This document shows, one piece after another, positions 25,770 to 35,010 of a stretch of 50,623 nucleotides of DNA. The position numbers were made by a program, and so were the translations under genes. The notes below the pieces were generated by a model, which saw only the letters and a list, made by a program, of their open reading frames with translations, ran no database searches and was not told where the DNA came from. Within the stretch, counting starts at the first letter, position 1. Every line of letters starts with the position of its first letter. This stretch comes from JADLGF01 sp020849415 (GTDB taxonomy: Bacteria; Chloroflexota; Chloroflexia; Thermomicrobiales; UBA6265), in contig JAPXTJ010000004.1 in the NCBI GenBank assembly GCA_033812595.1, positions 1-50,623 on the forward strand. Direction: 5' to 3'.

Positions 25770-26576
25770 CTACGGGCAGTGGCTGCCGAACTCGCGGTAG
25801 CCCGGCGGGTCGCTTTCGTGATACTCGCGGCAGAGAGTGGCGAGCCGCTCGACCAGCAGGTTGAAGAGCTTCTCCCCCTTTTCGGCCGAGGCGACGAAGG
25901 GATCGCCCATCACGCCGTGCTCCATTTCGCGCCGGCGTTCCGGGAACTGGGCGTAGCGCTGCACGTCCTTGCTGAAGTGGCGGCGCCACTCATCCTTGAC
26001 GGCGAGATTCATATCGACCAGGTGCGGCCGCAGGTGCAGTTGCAGGCTGGTTTCCCACTCGCCGCCGTGGCCGATGCTCCCCTCGTCCTCCTCGCTCCAG
26101 GCGAGCAGTTCATCGGGCACCATGTTCCAGTAGGTCAGCGCCAGCGCCCAGACATCCTCCTCGGCCAGCTTCACCGAGGCGTTCCAGGTCGGGGCCATAT
26201 TGCCGCCGTGCCCGTTCAGCAGAATGATCCGCTTGAAGCCGTTGGCCCAGAGGGAGCGGCTGATATCGCAGAGCAGTTCGATGAAGAGCTCCAGCTTGAG
26301 CGTGATCGTGCCGACCTCGCCCATGTTGTAGTGCGTGAAGCCGTACATCACCGGTGGGGCGACGATCACCGGGAAATCGTCGATCGCATCGGCGGTCGCG
26401 ATCGCCATGTGATACGGCCCGGAGATATCGACATCCTGCGGGCAGTGGGGTCCGTGCTGCTCAACGGAGCCGACCGGCACGATCACCACCGGGTCCTGTT
26501 CGAGCGCCGCCAGCAACTCGTGCCGCAGCATCTCCTGCCAGAGAACGTTCTTGCCGGACGCGGGACGAACGAGCAT
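25770..26576 (-). CDS. Creatininase-family amidohydrolase
   Basis: A 268-residue protein with the family metal and active-site motifs: VPVGSVEQHGPHCPQDVD (Glu and His ligands), LNGHGGN, and GSIGHGGEWETS. The family includes creatinine amidohydrolase and MftE, a peptidase of mycofactocin synthesis; no mycofactocin genes are seen here, so the substrate remains open. A weak AAAGG precedes the ATG. It lies downstream of the Agl23-like gene on the same strand with a 104-base space. Confidence 0.85.
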   Translation of the reverse strand: MLVRPASGKNVLWQEMLRHELLAALEQDPVVIVPVGSVEQHGPHCPQDVDISGPYHMAIATADAIDDFPVIVAPPVMYGFTHYNMGEVGTITLKLELFIELLCDISRSLWANGFKRIILLNGHGGNMAPTWNASVKLAEEDVWALALTYWNMVPDELLAWSEEDEGSIGHGGEWETSLQLHLRPHLVDMNLAVKDEWRRHFSKDVQRYAQFPERRREMEHGVMGDPFVASAEKGEKLFNLLVERLATLCREYHESDPPGYREFGSHCP

Positions 26577-26680
26577 GAGAACCGCCTTTCAGACACGGAA
26601 AACGGAGGGCCCGGCGCCTGGCAGCGCGGGTGTTGCGTTGCGCGTCAGTATCCGGCAGAACGGGCGGATTCGCTTGCGGG

Positions 26681-29068
26681 TCAGTACCGCAGGCTGTTGT
26701 AGACGGGCAGGAGATCGTTGCGCACGTAGACCGAAACGTTGGTCGCCCAGGAGGTGATCGGAGTGGTGAGATCGCGGTACATGATCAGCCGGTAGAGATC
26801 CTGCTGGCCCTCCGGTGTCAACTGGTGCCCGATGCTTTCCAGGATCGATTGCACGATGGCGATCGGCCCGTGCGGATTCTCCTCCGAACCCCAGGCGGAC
26901 CGGTGCGGCGCGAGTTCAGGGGCGATGGCGAACTGGCGGTAGGTGTCCGTTTCCGGGAAGGCCCAGCGCAGCACGTAATCGACCCGCGTGTAGCCGGTGA
27001 AGATGGCATCGAGCTCCAACCGGCCTTCAGGGGAGCCGGCGCGATTAACGATCACCACGGCCGCATCGGCCGGAATCGCGTCGGGCGAGGTCGGCGTCTG
27101 CAACGTGCGGCTGTTCGGGAAATCGCGCAGGTACCACCACATCGGCCAGGTGGCATCGCCGCCGAAGTAGATCGGCAGGGAATCATCCCCGGTCACGTGC
27201 GCGGAAAGCGCCGCGAATTCCTCGGCCAGCATCGTCACATCGGGCGAGGTCTGCGTGTAGATGAGCATGTCGCGCGGGACATCCCCCTCCAGAAAGGTCA
27301 TTCGCCAGCCGGCGTGAACCTGGAAAAGTGAGAGTCCGAGCAGCAGCGCGGCGCAGAAGGTGAGAATGGCGCGCTGCGGTCCGCGCCAGATCACCAGCGC
27401 CGCCGTGATCAGCAGCGCCGCGATCGGGGGCAGCGCCAGCAACCACCAGTGATCGAGCGCCCAGGTGGTTTGGGTGCGGATGAGATCGTCGCTGGTGGTG
27501 CGGCTGAGCCGGTTCTGGGTGATCACGGCGGCGAGCGCCAGCCAGGCGCCGCCGGCGATCAGCAGCAGCGCGAACCCGAGCCCCTCCGGCCGGCCGATCT
27601 CACCGCGGCGCAGCAGCGGAATCGCCCGTTCGATCAGCTTGCCGACCAGCAGCCCGGCCACCAGGCAGGCCGGTAACGCAATGTGCACGAGCAGCCAGGG
27701 CATCTTCTCGCCGGCGTAGGAGAGCCCGGCGAAGATGCCAAGGGTCCAGATCGCCAGCATCCCCCGGAAGCGAAGATTCTCGCCGGGACTCCATCGTCCG
27801 AAGCCGGCGCCGATGGCGCGCACGCCGATCGCCACCGACGCGCCGAACCCGAAGAAGAGGGGGATCAGCTCGTACTGCGGCATCATGGTGATGAAGTAGA
27901 ACCAGGGTTGCCCGCCGCGCCGGACATCGTGCTGACCCAGCCAGTAGAGCAACGTGCCGTTGGTGGCGATGGTGGAGGAGGCGAGTCCGCCCAGGTTGGT
28001 GAAGAGCGAGGTGAAGAGCAGCACGAAGACGGCGACACCGGCGGTGACCGCCGCCACCAGTCCGGCCGCATCGTGCCAGGCGGCGCGCGCTCCGGCCGCG
28101 ATCGAACCAGCCGGCGCGTCATCGAGCAACCCGGCTTCGTGCTCGCCATCGGATCGGCGCGCCATCCTGAGTCCCGCGATCAACACCCCGAGCGCCGCCA
28201 GCAGCACCATCACGGTCATGATCACCATCGGGTTGGTGGCAAGCATCTGGTAGTACTCGATCTGCTGCTCGTTGGTGGGACGCTCCCAGGGAATGGTGAG
28301 AATCTCATCGAGGTGACGCTTGGGGGTGAGGAGCGCGATCAGCCCGACCCCGACCACCGCGATCGCGTGCGCCGCGATCACCAGTTGCGCGGCGGTCCGG
28401 CGGTCGTCATTCCACCAGACGAGCAACCGCTCCGTCACCATCACTATGTAGAGATAACCAAAGAAGAGCGCCAGGATGGCGAAGATGATCTCGTGGTTGG
28501 CGAGCAGCAGCGCCGTGCTCACCGCGCCGGTGATCAGCCAGCGGCGCTCCGGCGTTTCCAGATAGCGCACGATGCAAATGAAGAGCAGCAGCGTGAGGGT
28601 GACGGTGAACATATCGTGCCGGAGGTGCCGGCTGTAATAGAAGATCGAGGGCGAAATGAGGAGGAAGGCGCTCGCCGAAAGGGCACCCCAGCGCCCGAGC
28701 AGGCGCGGTCCGCGCAGAAACCAGGGGAGCATCACCAGCGCGATGCCGAACAGCGCCGGCATCAGGCGGGCGGTGGCATCGGACTCCGGGGTGAGAAAAA
28801 AGCCGAGCGCGGTGAGGTGGAAGAGCAGCGGTCCGTGCAGCAGCGGGTTGTGGCGGTAGCCAAACCCTTCCAGGTAGCGCCACGAGTAGTAGGCGTGCAT
28901 CGATTCATCGTGGTGCAGCGCGCCGTGACCGAGATCGTGCAGCCGGGTGAAGGCGGCGATGGCGAAGAGGATAAGGTAGAGGAGGGTCTCCAGCGTGATC
29001 GCCGGCCAGCGCACGCCCGAAGCGGCGGCGTCCTCCGTACTCGCGATGTCCGTCGCAATCGTCGCCAT
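26681..29068 (-). CDS. Agl23/TIGR03663-type membrane glycosyltransferase-like protein
   Basis: A 795-residue protein with about 12-14 helices. The N-terminal luminal loop holds the GT-C-type acidic motif HHDESMHAYYSWRYLEG, followed by PLLHGPLLFHLTALGFFL and ARLMPALFGIALVMLPW, the pattern of PMT/ArnT-like transferases (TIGR03663 group, linked to lipid-sugar flipping in archaea and common in Chloroflexota). A large soluble C-terminal domain begins near residue 590. It probably moves a sugar from a polyprenyl lipid outside the membrane. It is divergent from the crcB pair. Confidence 0.75.
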   Translation of the reverse strand: MATIATDIASTEDAAASGVRWPAITLETLLYLILFAIAAFTRLHDLGHGALHHDESMHAYYSWRYLEGFGYRHNPLLHGPLLFHLTALGFFLTPESDATARLMPALFGIALVMLPWFLRGPRLLGRWGALSASAFLLISPSIFYYSRHLRHDMFTVTLTLLLFICIVRYLETPERRWLITGAVSTALLLANHEIIFAILALFFGYLYIVMVTERLLVWWNDDRRTAAQLVIAAHAIAVVGVGLIALLTPKRHLDEILTIPWERPTNEQQIEYYQMLATNPMVIMTVMVLLAALGVLIAGLRMARRSDGEHEAGLLDDAPAGSIAAGARAAWHDAAGLVAAVTAGVAVFVLLFTSLFTNLGGLASSTIATNGTLLYWLGQHDVRRGGQPWFYFITMMPQYELIPLFFGFGASVAIGVRAIGAGFGRWSPGENLRFRGMLAIWTLGIFAGLSYAGEKMPWLLVHIALPACLVAGLLVGKLIERAIPLLRRGEIGRPEGLGFALLLIAGGAWLALAAVITQNRLSRTTSDDLIRTQTTWALDHWWLLALPPIAALLITAALVIWRGPQRAILTFCAALLLGLSLFQVHAGWRMTFLEGDVPRDMLIYTQTSPDVTMLAEEFAALSAHVTGDDSLPIYFGGDATWPMWWYLRDFPNSRTLQTPTSPDAIPADAAVVIVNRAGSPEGRLELDAIFTGYTRVDYVLRWAFPETDTYRQFAIAPELAPHRSAWGSEENPHGPIAIVQSILESIGHQLTPEGQQDLYRLIMYRDLTTPITSWATNVSVYVRNDLLPVYNSLRY

Positions 29069-29219
29069 CGTGCGTTGCCGTCACTCCCGATCGGTGGCCC
29101 GGAGCGTTCGCTGCCCCGCTCGAAAGCAGATGGTACGGGAAGGAGCGTTCGTATGCCGAATGGAACGCGCTACAGTACCGCCGCGGCGCCGGTGAATCGC
29201 CGCTGCGCGGGAGGGCGCG

Positions 29220-29594
29220 ATGCTTGTGTTCCTGGTGGCGATCGGCGCGTTTTTCGGGGCGATCGCGCGCTTTCTGGTGGTCGATCGGATCGCCCGGCGC
29301 GTTGCAGGCGCTTTTCCCTACGGCACCCTGCTCGTCAATCTCACCGGCTCGTTCGCGCTCGGCGTGATCGCCACCCTGATCGCGGAGCGCTACGGCGGCG
29401 ATCGCGCGGCATCGCTGTTGCTGGCCACCGGCTTCCTCGGCGCCTACACCACTTTTTCCAGTTTCAGCTATGAAACCGTGCTGCTGCTCGAAGCCGGCGC
29501 CTTCCGGCCGGCGTTGGCCAACGTCGTCGGCAGCACCGCCGGCGGCATCGCCCTGGCGTTGACGGGCGTGCTGCTCACCCGGGCGGTGATCTAG
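29220..29594 (+). CDS. crcB: Fluoride exporter, first subunit
   Basis: A 124-residue protein with four helices of the CrcB/Fluc channel family: GTLLVNLTGSFALGVIATL (pore Asn) and ATGFLGAYTTFSSFSYE (phenylalanine-box and central Na+ site region). GGGAGG precedes the ATG. Fluc channels are dual-topology dimers; two adjacent genes often encode oppositely inserted halves. Its stop is followed at once by the start of the second copy. Confidence 0.9.
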   Translation: MLVFLVAIGAFFGAIARFLVVDRIARRVAGAFPYGTLLVNLTGSFALGVIATLIAERYGGDRAASLLLATGFLGAYTTFSSFSYETVLLLEAGAFRPALANVVGSTAGGIALALTGVLLTRAVI

Positions 29595-29999
29595 ATGGCG
29601 ACCCGAACGATCCCGCCGCTCCGGCTCGCGTTCGCCGTCGGCATCGGCGGTTCCATCGGCGCGGTGGCGCGGTACGGGGTGATCGCCTGGCTCGGCGATG
29701 CCGATGCCGCCGCCTTTCCGTGGGACACCCTGGCGGTCAACCTGCTCGGCAGCCTGCTGATCGGGCTCTTCTTCCGCTACTGGCGGTCGCTCCCGCCCGA
29801 TCGGCGCTCCGAACTGCCCCGGCTCTTCTTCGTCACCGGCGTCCTCGGCGGCTTCACCACCTTCTCGACCCTCTCGCTCGACACGGTCGATCTCGTCCGC
29901 CACGCCGCCTGGTCCACCGGACTCCTCTACATCGCCGCCTCGCTGATCGGCGGACTCATCCTCGCCGCCATCGGCTACGGCGCCGCCCGCCGCGGCTGA
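29595..29999 (+). CDS. crcB: Fluoride exporter, second subunit
   Basis: A 134-residue CrcB/Fluc protein with DTLAVNLLGSLLIGLFFRY (pore Asn) and VTGVLGGFTTFSTLSLDTV. It starts on the base after the upstream stop, giving tight coupling and equal output. Likely forms a heterodimer with the first subunit. Confidence 0.9.
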   Translation: MATRTIPPLRLAFAVGIGGSIGAVARYGVIAWLGDADAAAFPWDTLAVNLLGSLLIGLFFRYWRSLPPDRRSELPRLFFVTGVLGGFTTFSTLSLDTVDLVRHAAWSTGLLYIAASLIGGLILAAIGYGAARRG

Positions 30000-30047
30000 A
30001 CGCCGGAACGCCGTGCTGAAACCTTTTCACGTCCTCTTAACCACCAC

Positions 30048-30076
30048 TTGACAACCGGACCACCTTTTTTCAGAAT
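30048..30076 (+). promoter_or_regulatory. Sigma70-like promoter of the dehydrogenase/ABC operon
   Basis: TTGACA (30048-30053), 17-base spacer with a T-run, CAGAAT (30071-30076). Transcription would start near 30083, which rules against the ATG at 30085 as the main start and supports the ATG at 30136. Confidence 0.7.
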
Positions 30077-30135
30077 GCAATCAGATGTCTGACAAGCTCA
30101 ACCGGGATCGCCCCGGTCTTCGATTCGAGGTGACC

Positions 30136-31188
30136 ATGCCCTCGTTTGCGGCAGATGCGCTGCGCACGCTCGTTTCCGACATCGCGGTGGCGGCCGGCAC
30201 CCCGGCCGATATCGCCGCGCTGTTGGCCGATTCGCTCGTCGCCGCCAATCTGGCCGGGCACGATTCCCACGGCGTGCTCCGCATGCCTCCCTACTGCGGT
30301 TCGATCGACAAGGGCGATATCCTCCCCGGCGTCCGGGCGGAGGTGCTCGAACGGAAGCTCGCGACCGCCCGGATCGAGGGCGGCTGGGGCTGGGGCCAGG
30401 CCGCCATGCACCTCGCGACCGATGTCGCCATCGAGCGCGCCCGGGAGCACGGCCTCGGCGCCGCCATCGTCCACAACTGCTATCACATCGGCCGCGCCGC
30501 CCCCTACGTTGAAAAGGTGGCGCGGAACGGCATGATCGGCCTGATCATGGCCAACGCCGGCGCGGCCGTGGCGCCGTTCGGCGGGCGGGAGCGGGTGCTC
30601 GGCACCAACCCGGTCGCCTGGGCGATGCCCCGGGCCGAGGGCACACCGCCCCTCGCCTTCGATATCGCCACCGCCGGCATCGCCGAAGGAAAACTCCGGG
30701 TCGCGCGCGCCAAGGGGGAAACAGTCGCGCCCGGTTTGCTGGTGACCAGCGACGGCAAACCGACGATCGATCCGGACGACTTCTTCGCTGGCGGCGCGAT
30801 CCTTCCCTTCGGCGGGCACAAGGGGAACGGCTTCAGCCTGCTCGCCCAGATGCTCGGCGTCGGCCTGATGGGCGCCAGCGGCCACCGCTTTCGCGGTCCG
30901 CTCGGGGTCAACGGTCCGATCATCGTGGTGATCGATATCAGCCTCTTCACCGAACTCGATCACTTCATCGATGAAATCGAGGCGCAGTGCGCGCGCATCA
31001 AGCAATCGGCGCCGGCCGAAGGGGTGGAGCAGGTCTATCTCCCCGGCGAAATCGAATTGCTGACGGAGGCGCAACGCTCCCGGGATGGCATTCCGATTCC
31101 GGAGAGCACCTGGGCGGAACTCGCCGCCACCGCCGACCGGTACGGCGTCGCCCGGCCGGAACCGCTGACCGGGGCGGTCAGCGCCTGA
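30136..31188 (+). CDS. Malate/L-lactate dehydrogenase-family oxidoreductase (Ldh2 type)
   Basis: A 350-residue NAD(P)-dependent enzyme of the Ldh2/YlbC/ureidoglycolate dehydrogenase fold. Family text includes NLAGHDSHGVLRMPPY (catalytic His), HNCYHIGRAAPYVEK, NAGAAVAPFGGRERVLGTNP, and FGGHKGNGFSLLAQML. Substrates are 2-hydroxyacids or related imines. ATG 30136 has GAGGTG upstream and matches the usual family N-terminus (MPSFAADALR), while the upstream in-frame ATG falls at the predicted transcript start. It leads an operon with a family-5 ABC uptake system, so it probably oxidises the imported compound. Confidence 0.85.
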   Translation: MPSFAADALRTLVSDIAVAAGTPADIAALLADSLVAANLAGHDSHGVLRMPPYCGSIDKGDILPGVRAEVLERKLATARIEGGWGWGQAAMHLATDVAIERAREHGLGAAIVHNCYHIGRAAPYVEKVARNGMIGLIMANAGAAVAPFGGRERVLGTNPVAWAMPRAEGTPPLAFDIATAGIAEGKLRVARAKGETVAPGLLVTSDGKPTIDPDDFFAGGAILPFGGHKGNGFSLLAQMLGVGLMGASGHRFRGPLGVNGPIIVVIDISLFTELDHFIDEIEAQCARIKQSAPAEGVEQVYLPGEIELLTEAQRSRDGIPIPESTWAELAATADRYGVARPEPLTGAVSA

Positions 31189-31264
31189 CTCACCTTGCGT
31201 GTCGATGCCCGGCGAGGTCCGCCGGCACGAGCGAACCCTGACTGTGCGAGAGGAGCACCAGCCG

Positions 31265-32935
31265 ATGGTCAATGACACGGTTTCCCGGTTGATCGACGAT
31301 TTCAAGGCGAAGCGGATCAATCGCCGCCAGCTCGTGCAAGGCGCGGCGGCAGCGGGCGTTTCCGCTTCCGCCATCACGGCCCTGATCGGCCCCTCCGCCT
31401 CCCCGGCGGCGGCGCAATCTGGCCAGGCGATTCAGCTTGGCCGCGAATCGGAATTCGCGGCGAACTTCAACACCTTCAAGATCAGCACCGGCGGCCAGAC
31501 CCAGGTGATGGACCTGATCTTCAGCCGCCTGATCAAGATGGACGGCGACAACAACTGGATCGGCGATCTCGCCGAATCATTCGAGATTTCGGACGATGCC
31601 ACCGCCTACACCTTCCACCTGCGTGAAGGCGTCACCTGGCACGACGGCACGCCGCTGACGATCGACGACATCATCTTCACCTACCGCTCCGCCCTCATCC
31701 AGGAAGCGGGCGCGGGCGCCGCCGGCAAGCTGCGCCAGATCAAGGGCGCCACCGCCTTCTACAACAAGGAATCGGAGGAGATCGAGGGGCTCGAACGAGT
31801 CGATGACGCCACCCTGCGCATCACCCTCGAAGGGCCGAACATCGCCTGGCTGATCGGCACGGCCGGCTCGAACTCGCTGCTCTGGATTCGCGCCCAGCAC
31901 ATCCTCGGCGAGGTGCCGGTGGCTGATTGGGACACCCACGAAGCGGTGCAGAACCCGACCGTCGGCTCCGGCCCTTACCAGTTCGTCGCGTACGTGGCCG
32001 ATCAGCACGTCGAATTCAAGGCGAATCCGAACTTCTACCTCGGCGCGCCGAAGACCGAGCAGGTCTTCCTCCGCCTGGCCGAGCCGGCCACGCAGCTGGC
32101 GCAGCTCGAGAGCGGCGAAGTGCACATGGTCAGCCGCCTCGCCGCCCGCGAGGCCGATCGCCTCTCCTCGAACGAGAGCATCACGATCATCTCCACGCCG
32201 GGCAACGGCCTCTTCCAGACCGCGGTGCACACTCCGCGCGTTCCGGACAAGCGCGTTCGCCAGGCGATGATGTACGGCACCGATCGCAAGGCGCTGCTCG
32301 AAGTGGTGCTCCTCGGCCAGGGCGAACTCGTCTTCTCGTCGGTCTTCGGACCCGATTGGGCGATTCCGACCGGCCTCAACGAGTATGAGTACGATCCCGA
32401 GAAGGCGAAGGCGCTGCTGGCGGAAGCGGGCTGGGACAGCGAAACCACCCTGCAACTCACCTGGAGCCGCGGCTTCATCAACGTCGAACTCGCCGCGCCG
32501 GTCTTCCAGCAGCAGATGGCGGAGATCGGCCTCAAGATCGAGCTCTTCCCGCAGGAATCGGCCGCCTACCTCGATGCGGTGATCACGAACCCGAACTTCG
32601 ATCTCGCCTGGTTCGGCGGCGGCAGCTACCGCCTCGATCCCGATGTCTCCGGCAACTACTACCTCTGCCAGAACTTCACCCCGGGCGGCGGCAACACCAC
32701 GCACTACTGCAACGAGGAACTCGACGCGCTGCTGATCGAGGGCCGCGGCCTCGCCGATCCGGCCCTGCGCGCGCCGATCTACCAGGAAGTGGCGGCGATC
32801 CTGAACGAGGATGTCCCGACCCTCTTCTGGTGGTCGGACAACCAGATCTTCGGCGCCAGCACCCGGCTGCAGGGTGTGAAGGCCGGTTCCAACCAGTACA
32901 TCTGGTGGAACATCCAGGAGTGGGAACTGGCGTAA
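31265..32935 (+). CDS. ABC transporter solute-binding protein, family 5
   Basis: A 556-residue exported protein. Residues 20-50 hold a twin-arginine signal (NRRQLVQGAAAAG, cleavage near AAAQS). The SBP_bac_5 domain follows with FHLREGVTWHDGTPLTIDDI, the classic motif, and VRQAMMYGTDRKALLE. Family members bind peptides, nickel, opines or oligosaccharides. AGAGGAG precedes the ATG at 31265 by nine bases; upstream in-frame codons lack a ribosome-binding site. A double-hairpin repeat separates it from the permease genes, as in systems where the binding protein is made in excess. Confidence 0.85.
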   Translation: MVNDTVSRLIDDFKAKRINRRQLVQGAAAAGVSASAITALIGPSASPAAAQSGQAIQLGRESEFAANFNTFKISTGGQTQVMDLIFSRLIKMDGDNNWIGDLAESFEISDDATAYTFHLREGVTWHDGTPLTIDDIIFTYRSALIQEAGAGAAGKLRQIKGATAFYNKESEEIEGLERVDDATLRITLEGPNIAWLIGTAGSNSLLWIRAQHILGEVPVADWDTHEAVQNPTVGSGPYQFVAYVADQHVEFKANPNFYLGAPKTEQVFLRLAEPATQLAQLESGEVHMVSRLAAREADRLSSNESITIISTPGNGLFQTAVHTPRVPDKRVRQAMMYGTDRKALLEVVLLGQGELVFSSVFGPDWAIPTGLNEYEYDPEKAKALLAEAGWDSETTLQLTWSRGFINVELAAPVFQQQMAEIGLKIELFPQESAAYLDAVITNPNFDLAWFGGGSYRLDPDVSGNYYLCQNFTPGGGNTTHYCNEELDALLIEGRGLADPALRAPIYQEVAAILNEDVPTLFWWSDNQIFGASTRLQGVKAGSNQYIWWNIQEWELA

Positions 32936-32944
32936 CGAAGAGAA

Positions 32945-33057
32945 ACCCTCACCCATTTCCCCTCTCCCGTTGTGACGGGAGAGGGGAAATGAAGCCAGAC
33001 GTTGGTGGTGCTCCCCCTCTCCCGCTGCGGCAGGAGAGGGGGTCGGGGGGTGAGGGT
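32945..33057. repeat. Nested double-hairpin repeat, copy 2
   Basis: Outer arms ACCCTCACCC (32945-32954) and GGGTGAGGGT (33048-33057); hairpin 1 perfect over 16 bases (32955-32970 with 32975-32990); hairpin 2 over 10 bases (33013-33022 with 33033-33042). It lies between a solute-binding protein gene and its permease gene. Confidence 0.9.
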
Positions 33058-33079
33058 CGTTTTCCAACAGGAGTGATTC

Positions 33080-34042
33080 GTGGGTCAATACGCGCTCAGG
33101 CGCCTGGCAATAAGTGTGCCGGTGTTGCTGGTCGTCACGGTGATCGCGTTCGTGCTCGTCAATCTGGCGCCGGGGAATCCAGTCGACGCCATGATCGACC
33201 CCGCCACCCGCGCCGAAATGGGGCCGGAAGCGATCGAGGCGCGCAAGGCCGCGCTCGGGCTGAACGATCCGGTGCTGGTTCGCTACGCGAAGTGGCTGCG
33301 GGAAGTCGTGCAGGGGAATTTCGGCTACTCGGTGGTCAGCGGCCAGCCGATCAACAGCCAGATTCTCGACCGGGTCGGACCGACACTGCTGCTGATGGGC
33401 ACCGCCATCATCCTCGGGGCGTTGATCGGGATTCCGCTCGGGATCATCTCGGCCGTGCGGCAATACTCCTGGGTCGATTACACCACCACCGTACTCGGGT
33501 TTCTCGCCATTTCCACGCCGACCTTTTTTCTCGGTCTGGCGCTCATGTATCTCTTTGCCGTCAATCTCGGCTGGTTACCGACATCCGGTATGCGCACCCT
33601 CGGTGTGCCCGAATCGACCATCGATCTGATCAAGCACATGATCATGCCAGTGACGGTGCTCACCCTGGCGAACACGCCCCTTTCGATGCGCTACGCCCGC
33701 TCATCGATGCTGGAGGCGCTGCGCCAGGATTACGTCACCACCGCCCGCTCGAAGGGGCTGAAAGAGCGGATCGTGCTGGTGCGTCACGCGCTGCGTAACG
33801 CGCTGATTCCGCTGATCACGATCATCGGCGTGTCCCTGCCCGAAATGCTCAGCGGCGCGGTGATCACCGAAACGATCTTCCAGTGGCCCGGTATGGGCAT
33901 GCTGGCGATCCGGGCGGTGAACGGGCGCGATTACCCGCTGATTCTCGGAATCATCCTGGTCACCGCCACCCTGGTGCTGATCTCGAACCTGATCGCCGAT
34001 CTGCTCTACGCGGTCGCCGATCCGCGCATCAGGTTCCGGTAA
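33080..34042 (+). CDS. ABC transporter permease, DppB/OppB type
   Basis: A 320-residue membrane protein with six helices. The N-terminus MGQYALRRLAISVPVLLVVTV and the long first periplasmic loop are typical of DppB. The EAA loop (TTARSKGLKERIVLVRHALRNALIP) contacts the ATPase. The GTG start at 33080 follows CAGGAG by six bases. It pairs with the next gene to form the channel. Confidence 0.9.
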   Translation: MGQYALRRLAISVPVLLVVTVIAFVLVNLAPGNPVDAMIDPATRAEMGPEAIEARKAALGLNDPVLVRYAKWLREVVQGNFGYSVVSGQPINSQILDRVGPTLLLMGTAIILGALIGIPLGIISAVRQYSWVDYTTTVLGFLAISTPTFFLGLALMYLFAVNLGWLPTSGMRTLGVPESTIDLIKHMIMPVTVLTLANTPLSMRYARSSMLEALRQDYVTTARSKGLKERIVLVRHALRNALIPLITIIGVSLPEMLSGAVITETIFQWPGMGMLAIRAVNGRDYPLILGIILVTATLVLISNLIADLLYAVADPRIRFR

Positions 34043-34046
34043 CGCC

Positions 34047-34955
34047 ATGAGTGAACGCGCCGCCACCCCCACTGCCCTGGCCCGGATCAGCGACACCGCC
34101 CTCGAAAAGCCGCGCCGCTTCGTGGGGCTGAAAACCTTCATGCGCCACAAGTTCGCCGTCGGCGGGCTGGTGATCTTCACCCTGCTGGTCGCGATGGCGA
34201 TCTTTGCGCCGGTGATCGCCACGCACGATCCCAACTACGTCGATCTCTTCGCCTCGCGGCAGGGTCCGAGCCGGGCTCACCTGCTCGGCACCGATGACAT
34301 CGGCCGCGATGTCTTCAGCCGGGTTGTTTTCGGATCGCGGGTTTCGCTTTCGGTCGGCATCGTGGCCGTGACGATCTACGTCGTCATCGGCACCGTGCTC
34401 GGCGCGATTTCCGGCTACTTCGGCGGACTCGTCGACGCGGTGATCCAGCGCGTCACCGACGCGGTGATGTGCTTCCCGAGCCTGATCATCATCATCGCGG
34501 CCGTGGCGATCGTGGGGCCGAGCATCTGGAATGTCATGATCGTGATCGGCCTGCTCACCTGGCCGAACATCTGCCGGCTGGTGCGAGGTCAACTGCTCTC
34601 ATTGCGGGAGCAGGAGTTCATCTCGGCGGCGAAAGCCTCCGGGGCGGGGAACATGCGGATCATCTTCCGCCACCTGCTGCCGAACGCCGTGGCGCCGATC
34701 ATCGTCGCCGCCACCTTCGGCATCGCCTCGGCGATTTTGACGGAAGCCGGCCTCTCGTTCCTCGGACTCGGCGTGCAACCGCCGACCGCCAGCTGGGGGA
34801 ACATGATCAACACCGCGCAATCAGCCTCGGTGCTGCAACTGATGCCGTGGCTCTGGATCCCGGCCGGGGTCTGCATCGCGGTCTCGGTGCTGAGCATCAA
34901 CTTCATCGGCGACGGCCTCCGCGACACCCTCGACCCCCGCTCCCGCCGCCGGTAA
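34047..34955 (+). CDS. ABC transporter permease, DppC/OppC type
   Basis: A 302-residue membrane protein with an OppC N-terminal helix (FMRHKFAVGGLVIFTLLVAM), HLLGTDDIGRDVFSRVVFGSR (a hallmark loop), and the EAA motif AAKASGAGNMRIIFRHLLP. It starts four bases after the DppB-type gene, so translation is coupled. No DppD/DppF ATPase gene follows; the ATPases must be encoded elsewhere. Confidence 0.9.
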   Translation: MSERAATPTALARISDTALEKPRRFVGLKTFMRHKFAVGGLVIFTLLVAMAIFAPVIATHDPNYVDLFASRQGPSRAHLLGTDDIGRDVFSRVVFGSRVSLSVGIVAVTIYVVIGTVLGAISGYFGGLVDAVIQRVTDAVMCFPSLIIIIAAVAIVGPSIWNVMIVIGLLTWPNICRLVRGQLLSLREQEFISAAKASGAGNMRIIFRHLLPNAVAPIIVAATFGIASAILTEAGLSFLGLGVQPPTASWGNMINTAQSASVLQLMPWLWIPAGVCIAVSVLSINFIGDGLRDTLDPRSRRR

Positions 34956-35010
34956 AGGCACGATCAGCGGCAAACGTGCGGTTATCTATTGAACAAGCGA
35001 CACGCTTGTG

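Noticed and set aside
29069..29219. Fluoride riboswitch before crcB
   Set aside because: The conserved core expected of the crcB motif is not readable in this sequence.
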